19,169 nt of DNA from Prevotellaceae bacterium. GTDB lineage: Bacteria; Bacteroidota; Bacteroidia; Bacteroidales; UBA932. This document shows positions 1-7,541 of the stretch, in pieces. The notes under the pieces were generated by a model, which saw only the letters and a program-made list of their open reading frames with translations, ran no database searches and was not told the DNA's origin. The translations under genes were made by a program, and so were the position numbers. Where the stretch lies: the NCBI GenBank assembly GCA_031259935.1, contig JAIRKV010000079.1:1-19169 (forward strand), read 5' to 3'. Positions within the stretch are counted from its first letter, which is position 1, and every line of letters begins with the position of its first letter.

Positions 1-220
1 TAATTTTTTTCCTTCCCTTTTTTCTGTCGTTTATTATTATTTGGTTTATTTTCATTTTTATTTTTATTGATGCAAATTTAATCATTCCGTTTTTTTCTGC
101 AAACATAGGATGACGAACATAAAAACCTTATTTCTACCTTATTTAAACAACAAAACAACCTTAGTAGAGCAAAAGATAACACACACCGCCAACCTTATTA
201 CCTTATTTTCATTCGTTTCC

Positions 221-240
221 CGCATTCCTAATGGAATGCG
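221..240. repeat. Perfect 8-bp inverted repeat (hairpin)
   Basis: CGCATTCC and GGAATGCG flank a TAAT loop. It has no strong T-tract, so it could be an operator or a weak terminator. The GGAAT/ATTCC core loosely echoes the GACGGAAT repeats at 6652-6937, but the neighbouring bases differ. Confidence 0.5.
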
Positions 241-312
241 AATAAGCAAATCAGGAAGCACAGCGATTTTAAAATTTAAAGAATAACCTGGAGATAACAC
301 AGAGAAAAACAA

Positions 313-340
313 CGTCATTGCGAGCAAAGCGAAGCAATCC
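313..340. repeat. GTCATTGCGAG-type interspersed repeat
   Basis: The element runs CGTCATTGCGAGC to GAAGCAATCC and has ATTGC/GCAAT ends that can pair. From memory, very similar sequences recur as dispersed intergenic repeats in many bacterial genomes. It supports the idea that the left end of the window is chromosomal or has captured chromosomal intergenic DNA. The copy number in this genome is unknown. Confidence 0.45.
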
Positions 341-633
341 AGAAAGAAATAAACAGAGAAAAAAAATTCGTGTAATTCGTGGACTGACTTGATTTACGAA
401 AAAACAGAAAAATAAAAGGTTACTGTAAACTGCGAAGCAGTGAAACCCGCAAAGTTCGGTGCTGCCACAGCCGATTTGCCGTATGGTTTTATTCGGTTTT
501 CTGTATTTTTAAAATTTAGAGAATTACAGTCAATTTATTTTCAATAAATTATAGTTTTTGTCGGGGTGAGATGAATTTACACATCTCTACTACGCATTAA
601 TTCACAATAGTTTATTTTTGTATTTACTGTATT

Positions 634-1062
634 TTAGTGTATTTCGGCATTTTTAATTATATTTTCTATACTGCTAATGTCAACATCAATATCTTTTCTA
701 TCTTTTTCTATTGTGTCAAGACAATCTTTTTGCATTTGTTCTGACATTGTTATTTTTTCGGTTAATATGGATGCAAAAAGTTTTACTTTATTATCTTTAT
801 TTTCAATCTCTTTTTTAGACAAATATTCTAAAAAATATAAAATTGCATAATTGTATAGTTTTACTTTACAGAAAGCAATAAACGATTGCATAAAAAACCA
901 TTTTGTTAAATCATTATGCTTTAATTCAAATTTCTCTTTTATATCAGATATTTCTTTTTTTATAACTTTATTTATAGAGACAGCAGAATAAATATGCCAT
1001 CCAATCAACAATGTTACAAGTATCGATAACGAGCTAATTATTATTTGATAAAAAGGTTCCAT
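634..1062 (-). CDS. Small membrane-anchored coiled-coil protein, unknown
   Basis: A 142-aa protein I do not recognise. Residues about 7-26 form one hydrophobic segment (SSLSILVTLLIGWHIYS), so it is probably anchored in the inner membrane with most of the chain in the cytoplasm. The rest is lysine/glutamate-rich and predicted mostly helical, ending in a charged helix. It lies 15 nt behind the HTH gene on the same strand and is probably co-transcribed with it. By position beside a repressor-like gene, it could be a lysogenic-conversion or superinfection-exclusion protein. That is inference from context only. Confidence 0.6.
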   Translation of the reverse strand: MEPFYQIIISSLSILVTLLIGWHIYSAVSINKVIKKEISDIKEKFELKHNDLTKWFFMQSFIAFCKVKLYNYAILYFLEYLSKKEIENKDNKVKLFASILTEKITMSEQMQKDCLDTIEKDRKDIDVDISSIENIIKNAEIH

Positions 1063-1077
1063 GATTTTAATTTAATT

Positions 1078-1344
1078 TCATATCCTTTCTTTTATTATTT
1101 CTTTGAGTGTATCAATTACAATATCTACATCTATTATTTTTTTTTCAGTTTCTTCAAAAAAATATGTAATAGGAATCTTACAATAATCTGCAATTTTTAT
1201 GAGTTCTGAAACATAAAAATCACTCGTTCCGTTCATTTTTTTGTCGGTTTGTTGTCGAGTTCTGCCAATTATTTTCGCAATCTCTTCATTATTTGCAATT
1301 TTTTTTTGCTTTTTTAATTTTTCTAATTTACTTATATACAGCAT
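1078..1344 (-). CDS. HTH regulator, repressor candidate
   Basis: An 88-aa DNA-binding protein candidate. Residues about 18-37 (NNEEIAKIIGRTRQQTDKKM) read as a helix-turn-helix of the XRE/Cro-CI type: an E-I-A-x-x-I-G helix, a turn, then a recognition helix rich in R, Q and K. The segment after it (ELIKIADYCKIPITYFFEE) matches the usual end of such domains, where IADYCKIP and YFF pack against the HTH. It has no long C-terminal dimerisation or cleavage domain, so it is not a LexA-type repressor. It is divergent from the plus-strand early genes, with a 100-nt shared intergenic region, which fits the repressor side of a lysogeny switch. Confidence 0.75.
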   Translation of the reverse strand: MLYISKLEKLKKQKKIANNEEIAKIIGRTRQQTDKKMNGTSDFYVSELIKIADYCKIPITYFFEETEKKIIDVDIVIDTLKEIIKERI

Positions 1345-1378
1345 ATTGTTAAATTGTTTATAAATTTTGCAACTTTTA

Positions 1379-1411
1379 TTTGCGTTATATGCAATTTTTT
1401 ATTTACTTTTG
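1379..1411 (+). promoter_or_regulatory. Bacteroidota-type promoter, early rightward
   Basis: TTTG at 1379-1382 and TACTTTTG at 1404-1411 are separated by 21 nt and match the -33 TTTG / -7 TAnnTTTG consensus. Transcription would start near 1418 and reach the ATG at 1445. It lies between the divergent HTH gene and the plus-strand early genes. A TTGCA/TGCAA inverted pair near 1367-1394 overlaps it and could be an operator, but that is weak. Confidence 0.6.
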
Positions 1412-1444
1412 CGCAGTAAATTTACTTAAAAAAAGTACATAGAG

Positions 1445-1678
1445 ATGAAAAAGCAAAAAAAAATTATTAATGAATTTAAAAATTGGTACGATAATCAAAT
1501 ACCGTTTGCGCAAAGAGATTTTTTTAAAGAGAAAATCATAGAACAATGTATTCCACAAAAAGAAAAGAAATTACAACTTTTTATTTTTGAAAATTGGTTA
1601 CACGGACGCTCACATATTCCAGATTTAGCGAAGCCAATTATAGAACAAATCGCAGGTAAAAAAATATTTAAAATCTAG
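1445..1678 (+). CDS. Small Cro-like early protein candidate
   Basis: A 77-aa basic protein, first gene to the right of the divergent promoter region, where Cro usually sits. The C-terminal part (FENWLHGRSHIPDLAKPIIE) resembles the recognition-helix end of small XRE/Cro proteins, which often read W-x-x-G-[RN]-x-x-[IP] followed by a helix and a final I-x-G-x-x-I-F. No enzyme motif is seen. The start ATG follows an A-rich leader, AGTACATAGAG. The regulator assignment is from position and this weak motif; it remains hypothetical. Confidence 0.6.
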   Translation: MKKQKKIINEFKNWYDNQIPFAQRDFFKEKIIEQCIPQKEKKLQLFIFENWLHGRSHIPDLAKPIIEQIAGKKIFKI

Positions 1679-1682
1679 CACC

Positions 1683-1838
1683 ATGGAAAATCTTACAACA
1701 CTGCAATTGAATATTATACTGTCAGCATTAATGCAAATGCCACAAAGCGAAAGCGAAGTAATTCGCAAACGCACGGAAGCGCTTATCAGCGACTTTGAAA
1801 TTCTAATTCAAATACGAAAAAACAAACAAAAGAAATGA
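1683..1838 (+). CDS. Small 51-aa early protein
   Basis: An unbroken frame from ATG 1683 to TGA 1838, starting MENLTTLQLNI and ending IQIRKNKQKK. Its TGA overlaps the ATG of the next gene (ATGA at 1835-1838), a usual sign of translational coupling, and it starts only 4 nt after the previous stop. It fills what would otherwise be a 156-nt gap in a tight operon. It is probably all helical (LNIILSALMQMPQSESEVIR). Function unknown. Confidence 0.6.
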   Translation: MENLTTLQLNIILSALMQMPQSESEVIRKRTEALISDFEILIQIRKNKQKK

Positions 1839-2188
1839 ATTACAGTGAATATATCGACAGACAAATCGGCAACTTTATTCTGTCAGACAGCATGGAATTT
1901 GAAAATATTCTTGAAAAAAAAGACCTGCTTATAGGCGACAATATAATAAAAGTAAATGATTATACAGACCTGTACGAATTTTTCAATACAAAACTGAGAT
2001 TTTGCGGATTTTTACGAGAAAAAGAAGCAATATTTTATCTCGGAAACAAACAGGATATATTTCAAACAAAATACTATTACGAATTAATCTACATACTAAA
2101 ACCGACACGCATCGGTAAGATATACAGATTAGGGACGTTCAGAGATTTAAATTTAGTAGAAAAAAACAATAAAAAAATATGGAAATGA
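1835..2188 (+). CDS. Hypothetical early phage protein, 117 aa
   Basis: A 117-aa protein with no motif I recognise. It is rich in aromatic and acidic residues and has mixed helix/strand character. It overlaps the small gene before it by ATGA at 1835-1838 and the PAPS-reductase-like gene after it by a second ATGA at 2185-2188, so the three appear to be translated as a coupled set. It lies in the early region ahead of the replication gene. A function cannot be assigned from the sequence. Confidence 0.65.
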   Translation: MNYSEYIDRQIGNFILSDSMEFENILEKKDLLIGDNIIKVNDYTDLYEFFNTKLRFCGFLREKEAIFYLGNKQDIFQTKYYYELIYILKPTRIGKIYRLGTFRDLNLVEKNNKKIWK

Positions 2189-3066
2189 AAATAATAGTTA
2201 CATTTTCGGGCGGCAAGGACAGTCTCGCCGCGCTGTTGTGGGTAAGGAATAATCTCACAAAGAACTTTACGACTGTGTTTTGCGACACCGGCTGGGAGCA
2301 TCCGATAACGTACAGCTACATCGACGAAATAGCAAAAACCTTAAAGCTCGACCTCGTCGTTTTGAAGTCAAAAAAATACGACGGGCTGATTGATTTATCG
2401 AAGAAAAAGAAGCGTTTCCCCTCGTCGCAACGCAGATTTTGCACGTCCGAATTAAAGACGATTCCGTTAATTGACTATCTCTTGGACGTTGTAAATGATG
2501 ATTTTGTAGTCTTTCAAGGCATACGGGCTGCCGAATCGCAAAGCAGAGCAAAGATGAACGCTCAATGCAATTATTTCAGATACTACATTGAGCCACACGG
2601 CACAGACAAACACGGCAAAGACAAATTTCACACATACCGTCGCCGTGAGATTCTGAAATTTACAAAAAACCACGCAACAGACGTTTGGCGACCGGTTTTT
2701 GACTGGTCGGCGCAAGAGGTTATCGGCTATATCCTCAAAAACGGATTAGAACCTAATCCGCTTTACCGCATGGGGTTTAAGCGCGTCGGATGCTTCCCGT
2801 GCATCATGTCTGCCAATCCTGAAATCTACCAGATTGTTGCGCGCTTTCCGGAACGTATCGCCGAAATCGCCGGTTACGAAAAGGAATGCAAATCTTCCTT
2901 TTTTGGTCCGGATTCGATACCGCGCCACGCCTACAGGGGGAGTTATCCTCTGATTACCGATGTGGCGCGGTACATCAAATCCGAATACGCGCGCGGAACG
3001 CTTTTCGACAAGGTCGAGGGGAAAACGGCGCTATCGTGTATGAGTTATTATTCACTTTGCGAATGA
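2185..3066 (+). CDS. PAPS-reductase-family (PP-loop/Fe-S) protein
   Basis: A 293-aa member of the phosphoadenosine-phosphosulfate reductase-like family of adenine nucleotide alpha hydrolases. The PP-loop SGGKDS is at residues 8-13, binding ATP or an adenylyl group. C86 in RRFCTSELK and the pair C203/C206 in VGCFPC resemble the cysteines that hold an Fe-S cluster in DndC-like and other PAPS-reductase relatives. WRPVFDWSAQEV, just before the CxxC, is typical of the family. Phages often carry such genes; suggested roles include sulfur transfer to DNA or tRNA, but none is proven here, and no dndBDE partners are visible. I chose ATG 2185 because it gives an ATGA overlap with the upstream gene; ATG 2179 would add two residues. 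Its GC content is clearly higher than its neighbours, suggesting recent acquisition. Confidence 0.88.
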   Translation: MKIIVTFSGGKDSLAALLWVRNNLTKNFTTVFCDTGWEHPITYSYIDEIAKTLKLDLVVLKSKKYDGLIDLSKKKKRFPSSQRRFCTSELKTIPLIDYLLDVVNDDFVVFQGIRAAESQSRAKMNAQCNYFRYYIEPHGTDKHGKDKFHTYRRREILKFTKNHATDVWRPVFDWSAQEVIGYILKNGLEPNPLYRMGFKRVGCFPCIMSANPEIYQIVARFPERIAEIAGYEKECKSSFFGPDSIPRHAYRGSYPLITDVARYIKSEYARGTLFDKVEGKTALSCMSYYSLCE

Positions 3067-3086
3067 ATTTTTAATAAAAATAATAA

Positions 3087-3365
3087 ATGATTGATATGTA
3101 CAATATGTTGGATACTTACGAGCTTGTGCTTGTGCTGTGCGGTTTAAATCCCAATGATGATGATGATTTTAATGATTCTGATAAAGTCGATGAGATTCTG
3201 TACGAAAAGTATGGAATAGAAGATACGAATGGATTAAACAGGTTAATCAAGGATTTGACACATTTTGTCGGAGTAGGGCAGTCGTCGTTAACCGGCAAGA
3301 ATTATAAAGGCTTTTGCCGAAAAAATGAATGGTTATATAAAATTGAAATAGAAAGAAAAATTTAA
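3087..3365 (+). CDS. Hypothetical early phage protein, 92 aa
   Basis: A 92-aa acidic protein without a recognised domain. An N-terminal hydrophobic helix (YELVLVLCGL) is followed by an acidic stretch, NPNDDDDFNDSDKVDEIL, and a C-terminal half that is probably mixed alpha/beta. It lies 20 nt after the PAPS-reductase-like gene and before the replication gene, and is probably in the same transcript. The low GC returns here, in contrast to the preceding gene. Function unknown. Confidence 0.65.
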   Translation: MIDMYNMLDTYELVLVLCGLNPNDDDDFNDSDKVDEILYEKYGIEDTNGLNRLIKDLTHFVGVGQSSLTGKNYKGFCRKNEWLYKIEIERKI

Positions 3366-3402
3366 TTATAAAGAATTATTAACCAAAAAAAATAAATAAA
3401 TT

Positions 3403-3699
3403 ATGGATTTAGAAAAATTTTTAGAAAAGTATTTGCCAGATTTTCAGGCAAAGATAGTTGAAATAAGGGAGAGGTACGGAGATGAAGAATATTATTCAGC
3501 AGCAGACATTAATGCAATTGCAGGGTTAGTTGCTAATTTATATTTTCCCGAAGCCCTGCAAAACTTCGCAGATAGAATTTGCGAAGCGCAACGAGAAAGT
3601 TGCGATTACGAATTTTCAAAAACGGATGGTTGGATACCGTGTTATAATGTAATACGAGCCAAACAGCCAAAAATCGAGGAGTTATTAACCAAAGAATAA
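3403..3699 (+). CDS. Hypothetical early phage protein, 98 aa
   Basis: A 98-aa acidic, mostly helical protein. AADINAIAGLVANLYFPEAL forms an amphipathic helix, and two cysteines occur at ICEAQRESC and one at PCY. Nothing matches an enzyme family I know. It lies 12 nt upstream of the GTG start of the large replication protein, so it may be expressed with it and act as an accessory replication factor. That role is inferred from position only. Confidence 0.65.
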   Translation: MDLEKFLEKYLPDFQAKIVEIRERYGDEEYYSAADINAIAGLVANLYFPEALQNFADRICEAQRESCDYEFSKTDGWIPCYNVIRAKQPKIEELLTKE

Positions 3700-3711
3700 A
3701 TAAAATTAACT

Positions 3712-6594
3712 GTGTACAAAAAAATAGACATAGACCAACTATGGCTTGCAATTGACGGCGGCAAACCTGTAATACTTGATTATTACCCACAGGCGTATGC
3801 AGGTTTTGCAGGACGAAAAAACTTCCGTATGCGTGTGGATGACAAATCTCCATCCGCATCGGTTTTTCGCGAAAAAAACAACGGAGGCAAATTCTGGTAC
3901 ATACAGGATAAGGGAGGAAGCGACAACAAAGCCCGCAACGCCATAGATATTATAATAGAAAACGAAAACCTTTCGTACAGAGATGCACTAATATTTATTG
4001 CACAAAAATATGCACCGCAATTATTAACTGACAGTCAAACAGCAAAAGCAGCAAGAACCCCTGAAATAGAAAAATCGCCGGCAACAGTAAATGAATTAAT
4101 ATTAGGATTAAGAACTTCAAACAAATTTACAGCCGCCGAACTGAAAATACTTGGATACGAAATTAAACAGGAACATTGCGAGGACCTTTACATTAAACCG
4201 CTCGACTATTACATAACGAAAAAAAATGAACATGGAAATTCGTACATAATCAAAGCCACTGACGATTATCCAATGTATTATTTTGATTATGGAGATTTTG
4301 GGAAAATATATCAACCGTTTGGCGATCTGCGCTTTATATATAAAGGAGAAAAACCCGAAAATTTTATTTTCGGCGACAGCAAAGTTTTACGCATGATTAC
4401 AGAAGCGCAAGCAGGAAGATTTCCAGAAGTAGACGAAGAAAACCAAATCGACGAAAGAATGGAACAATTAATAATCTGCAGCGGAGCTTCCGATGCGCTT
4501 AACGTATCGGCAAATGGCTATCATGTTTGCTGGTTTAATTCAGAATCGACAAACATCGATAATTATTCATTTTATCTGTTAAAAAAAATAGCAAAGGAAA
4601 TTTTTATCATCTACGATATTGACGACACAGGATTGAAAAACGCTTACACAATAGCACTAAAAAACCTTGACCTGCGTATAATTCAACTGCCTGATGATAT
4701 GAAAAAACTTCGCGACCGCAAAGGAAAACCCTGTAAAGACGCAAAAGATTTTTTTGTGCATTACAGAAGTCCAAAACATCGAAACCCGAAAAAATATTTC
4801 GATGTGCTTGTAAAAACAGCACAGTCGCTAAAATTCTGGTTCGAAAAACATACGCCAAAAGGCGACTTCACAGGTTACGATATCGACAACGAACAACTTT
4901 ACGGCTTCCTTAATGCAAATGGAATACACAAAATAGAAACAAACATAAACCGCAAAGGTTTCACTTTTTGTAAAGTTAAAGACAACATCGTGAAACGAAT
5001 AGACGAAGACAATTTTACATCTTTTGTAAACAATTTTTTAATAAATTTTATAAAAGAAAATCCGGAACATTACAGCAAACAACTGATAAATTCAATACAC
5101 AGAAGCAATCAGATAAAACTGGCAAGCCTCGAAAAAATCAAATTTCAAAAGTTTGATTTCAAAAGCTTTGGCAAAGATTTTGATTTTTTCTTTTTTAAAA
5201 ATTTGGCATTAAAAATTACAAAAGACGGATTAATGCCGGTCAAATTGAAAGATGTAAATAAATATGCATATGATTTTAATATTATCGACCACGAATTTAC
5301 ATTAACCGACATGCCTTTCAATATTTCATACAGTAAAAAATATATTGACTTAAAAAACCATTTGCGTTCAACCTCTCCCCGCACCCCTGATTATGATATT
5401 TTAAAATGCGAACTTGACGGACTGCCGGAATATGAAAAATACAAACTCAATATATACGACAGCGATTTTTCGTTTATCAAATATGTTTATAACACAAGTC
5501 GAATATACTGCAAAAAAGAAGAAGGCGGGCAACTAACAGAAACAGAACAAAACGAAACAGACCTGTGTTTTATAGCAAAAATATGCGCAATAGGTTATTT
5601 ACTTTACAGATACAAAGAAAATTCGCAGGCGTATTTTACTTATGCGATGGAAACAGAACAAACAGCAGAAGGAGAACATAAAGGCGGAACAGGCAAATCA
5701 ATTTTATTCAATTCGATTGAATATTGCAGAACACAACTCTACGTTGATGGACAAAAACCTGACATGCAAAACAATGAATTTCTATTTTCAGGAGTAGAAA
5801 AAGGAGTAACAGAAAACATAATTTTCGATGACATTTCAGATAAAATTGATCTGCACAGATTCTTAAATGTAATAACAGGAAAAATGGAAGTAAACGCAAA
5901 ATATCAAAACACTATAGTTATTCCATTTGAAGAATCACCAAAAGTCTGCGGAACGTCAAATCATGGACTGAAAAAATTCGACGACAGCCTAAGGCGCCGA
6001 ACTTGGTTCGTTGCTTTCGGTCCATATTACCACACAGCAAACGAACTTACAGGAACAAAAGAATTTACTCCATATATCGAATTTGGAAAAAACCTGATTA
6101 CGGACTACACAGCAGAAGAAATGAATAAATTTTATAACTTTATGGCTTGCTGTCTGCATACATATCTCAAATTCAGATATAAAATACAGCCGCCGATGCA
6201 GGCTATTGACAAAAGAAACTTGCAACGCTCAATGACAGAAGAATTCGTCTGGTGGGCAGAAGACTGGTTTACACACGACAAATTGAATATAAACATACCA
6301 AAACAGGTAGCATTCGATATTTATAAAGAAACACTTCCTAAAAAAATGGCAGAATCAATTAAAATGAAAACATTTACACATCGTTTGCAACTATACTGTC
6401 TTTACAAAGGTTATGAATATAATCCGGACGATTTGCTAAAAACAGAAACAGAAAAACAGCGTAACGACATACGAGAATACAAAGACTACAAAGAAATTTA
6501 CTGTTTCCATATACGAACAAAATCATATTATAATCCAAAAACATTTGTAAACGAAGAAAATAATGAAGAATCATGGGATGATATATTCGATTAA
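3712..6594 (+). CDS. Primase-like/Toprim plus SF3 helicase replication protein
   Basis: A 960-aa replication protein. Residues about 1-105 resemble the DnaG N-terminal CHC2 fold (DKSPSASVF, then FWYIQDKGGSDNKARNAID) but lack the zinc-binding Cys/His set. Residues about 250-310 look like a Toprim domain: IICSGASDALN at about 253-263 and the acidic motif YDIDDTG at 301-307. Residues about 640-780 form a superfamily 3-type AAA+ helicase core: Walker A GGTGKS at 658-663, Walker B NIIFDD at 702-707, sensor-like GTSN ending at N750, and an arginine patch LRRRTW near 757-762. It probably primes and unwinds at the phage origin. The start is GTG 3712, the only plausible start after the in-frame stop at 3697; the next in-frame Met is near residue 40. 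The repeat cluster directly downstream fits an origin acted on by this protein. Confidence 0.85.
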   Translation: MYKKIDIDQLWLAIDGGKPVILDYYPQAYAGFAGRKNFRMRVDDKSPSASVFREKNNGGKFWYIQDKGGSDNKARNAIDIIIENENLSYRDALIFIAQKYAPQLLTDSQTAKAARTPEIEKSPATVNELILGLRTSNKFTAAELKILGYEIKQEHCEDLYIKPLDYYITKKNEHGNSYIIKATDDYPMYYFDYGDFGKIYQPFGDLRFIYKGEKPENFIFGDSKVLRMITEAQAGRFPEVDEENQIDERMEQLIICSGASDALNVSANGYHVCWFNSESTNIDNYSFYLLKKIAKEIFIIYDIDDTGLKNAYTIALKNLDLRIIQLPDDMKKLRDRKGKPCKDAKDFFVHYRSPKHRNPKKYFDVLVKTAQSLKFWFEKHTPKGDFTGYDIDNEQLYGFLNANGIHKIETNINRKGFTFCKVKDNIVKRIDEDNFTSFVNNFLINFIKENPEHYSKQLINSIHRSNQIKLASLEKIKFQKFDFKSFGKDFDFFFFKNLALKITKDGLMPVKLKDVNKYAYDFNIIDHEFTLTDMPFNISYSKKYIDLKNHLRSTSPRTPDYDILKCELDGLPEYEKYKLNIYDSDFSFIKYVYNTSRIYCKKEEGGQLTETEQNETDLCFIAKICAIGYLLYRYKENSQAYFTYAMETEQTAEGEHKGGTGKSILFNSIEYCRTQLYVDGQKPDMQNNEFLFSGVEKGVTENIIFDDISDKIDLHRFLNVITGKMEVNAKYQNTIVIPFEESPKVCGTSNHGLKKFDDSLRRRTWFVAFGPYYHTANELTGTKEFTPYIEFGKNLITDYTAEEMNKFYNFMACCLHTYLKFRYKIQPPMQAIDKRNLQRSMTEEFVWWAEDWFTHDKLNINIPKQVAFDIYKETLPKKMAESIKMKTFTHRLQLYCLYKGYEYNPDDLLKTETEKQRNDIREYKDYKEIYCFHIRTKSYYNPKTFVNEENNEESWDDIFD

Positions 6595-6651
6595 TTTTTT
6601 TTGCAGCAAAACAAAAAAAATAAAAATTAAAAAAAGTTTTCATAATTTCTT

Positions 6652-6937
6652 TTGACGGAATGACGGAATAACTAAATAAAAAAATATAATTATAAGAAAA
6701 TCAATAAAGTAAACAAAAAATTATTCCGTCAAATCGACCATAAAAAGTAAAAAATTAATTTGACGGAATTGACGGACAAAAAAAACTGACGGAATGAGCA
6801 TAAATAATTTGACGGACAATAAACTATATATAAATCAGAGTATTACAACGGTTTTTAAAATCATTCCGTTGGAGCAAAAAACAACATTTGGCGGAATTAA
6901 ATTCCTTATTATAAGCGATTTATACTCATTCCGTCAG
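6652..6937. repeat. TTGACGGAAT repeat cluster, candidate origin (iterons)
   Basis: The core (T)TGACGGAAT or close variants occurs on the plus strand at 6652-6661, 6661-6669, 6760-6769, 6769-6778 (ends GGACA), 6786-6795, 6809-6818 (GGACA) and 6888-6897 (TTGGCGGAAT). On the minus strand it occurs at 6723-6732, 6863-6870 (partial) and 6928-6937. Two pairs overlap by one base. The DNA between is very AT-rich. Placement immediately after the replicative primase/helicase and before the late operon suggests an iteron origin, or an operator array for a phage regulator. No protein can be assigned as binder. Confidence 0.7.
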
Positions 6938-7003
6938 ATTATTTTAAAAAAAAGGAAAATCAGACCTTATTATATATTTTTTCTAAAAAAATCTCAATTA
7001 TGA
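6794..7003 (+). CDS. Doubtful 69-aa frame over the repeat cluster
   Basis: A 69-aa frame starting MSINNLTDNKLY that runs through four of the TTGACGGAAT-type repeats. In its favour, its TGA overlaps the ATG of the next tiny frame (ATGA at 7000-7003), which in turn overlaps the 160-aa gene in the same way. Against it, the sequence is constrained by DNA repeats in both orientations and is AT-rich, and the product has no recognisable domain. It could be a real small protein encoded inside an origin, or chance. Confidence 0.25.
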   Translation: MSINNLTDNKLYINQSITTVFKIIPLEQKTTFGGIKFLIISDLYSFRQIILKKRKIRPYYIFFLKKSQL

Positions 7004-7050
7004 AAAAATCCTTTGAACATAAAATATTAAAAAATAATTTTGAAAAATGA
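7000..7050 (+). CDS. 16-codon leader frame, possible translational coupler
   Basis: The frame reads MKKSFEHKILKNNFEK. It begins in an ATGA overlap with the preceding frame and ends in an ATGA overlap (7047-7050) with the start of the 160-aa gene. Such a short frame more likely couples translation than makes a functional protein, and may be fortuitous. Confidence 0.3.
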   Translation: MKKSFEHKILKNNFEK

Positions 7051-7529
7051 AAACATACATACATTTAAAACCATCGTTGCAGGAATTCGTAGTTTGCGCA
7101 TTCCTTAGCGGAACTCGAAACGTTACCGCAGCAGATACTTTCGGCAAACTGATAAAGCCATGGCTTGCAATTCCACCGAAAGACTACAACCCGAAAATAC
7201 CAGTAGACAAAAATATATTTGAATTTGAATTGCCTAATTATGAAGATAAAAACACATTATACAATTTCTACATCTCACAAAAAGGAGAGAAATATATTGC
7301 AACAATCCTCAATGAAATGTTTTTAAAACAAATGTTTATTCATCTTGATAAAACATTAAAAAATACTCACAAAATCAAAGATGCAATTTTCGATTACTGC
7401 TATTCATACAACATTTCATTTGACAATATAAACTACGAATCGTTAAAAAAATCGTATTACAGATACAGAAAAAACAAAAAAAATCGTCAGTATTTGTCCC
7501 TGACTTGTCCCCAGCAAAAAAAACAGTAA
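7047..7529 (+). CDS. Hypothetical phage protein, 160 aa
   Basis: A 160-aa protein with no domain I recognise. It is mixed alpha/beta at the N-terminus, and its C-terminus is strongly basic (KKSYYRYRKNKKNRQYLS), ending in a cysteine and a Gln/Lys-rich tail, which suggests nucleic-acid binding. It is the first gene downstream of the repeat cluster and the first of the rightward run leading to the head genes, 12 nt before the next. By position it could be a late-gene regulator or a non-structural protein. No promoter consensus was found directly upstream. Confidence 0.65.
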   Translation: MKTYIHLKPSLQEFVVCAFLSGTRNVTAADTFGKLIKPWLAIPPKDYNPKIPVDKNIFEFELPNYEDKNTLYNFYISQKGEKYIATILNEMFLKQMFIHLDKTLKNTHKIKDAIFDYCYSYNISFDNINYESLKKSYYRYRKNKKNRQYLSLTCPQQKKQ

Positions 7530-7541
7530 AAAATATATATT

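Larger units (their letters stand above)
1..633. other. Non-coding, repeat-like left flank
   Basis: No convincing gene is seen. The short minus-strand frame at 139-327 has no recognisable features. The stretch holds several small sequence elements: a perfect inverted repeat at 221-240, a GTCATTGCGAG-type interspersed repeat at 313-340, two ATTCGTG direct repeats at 366-372 and 375-381, and a small ACTGC-GAA-GCAGT hairpin near 430-443. The mixture of short repeats is typical of intergenic chromosomal DNA, so this may be host sequence beside a prophage or a repeat-rich phage end. No attachment site could be identified from one copy. Confidence 0.5.

Noticed and set aside
139..327. 62-aa minus-strand frame
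   Set aside because: It lies within repeat-like non-coding DNA, covers the inverted repeat and the dispersed repeat, and has no recognisable features.
634..1344. Toxin-antitoxin pair formed by the HTH and membrane genes
   Set aside because: The 142-aa protein has no toxin motif, and the divergent arrangement with the early genes fits a phage switch better.
2089..2928. Minus-strand frames under the PAPS-reductase-like gene
   Set aside because: They are shadows of a gene with catalytic motifs; none has a domain or plausible start context.
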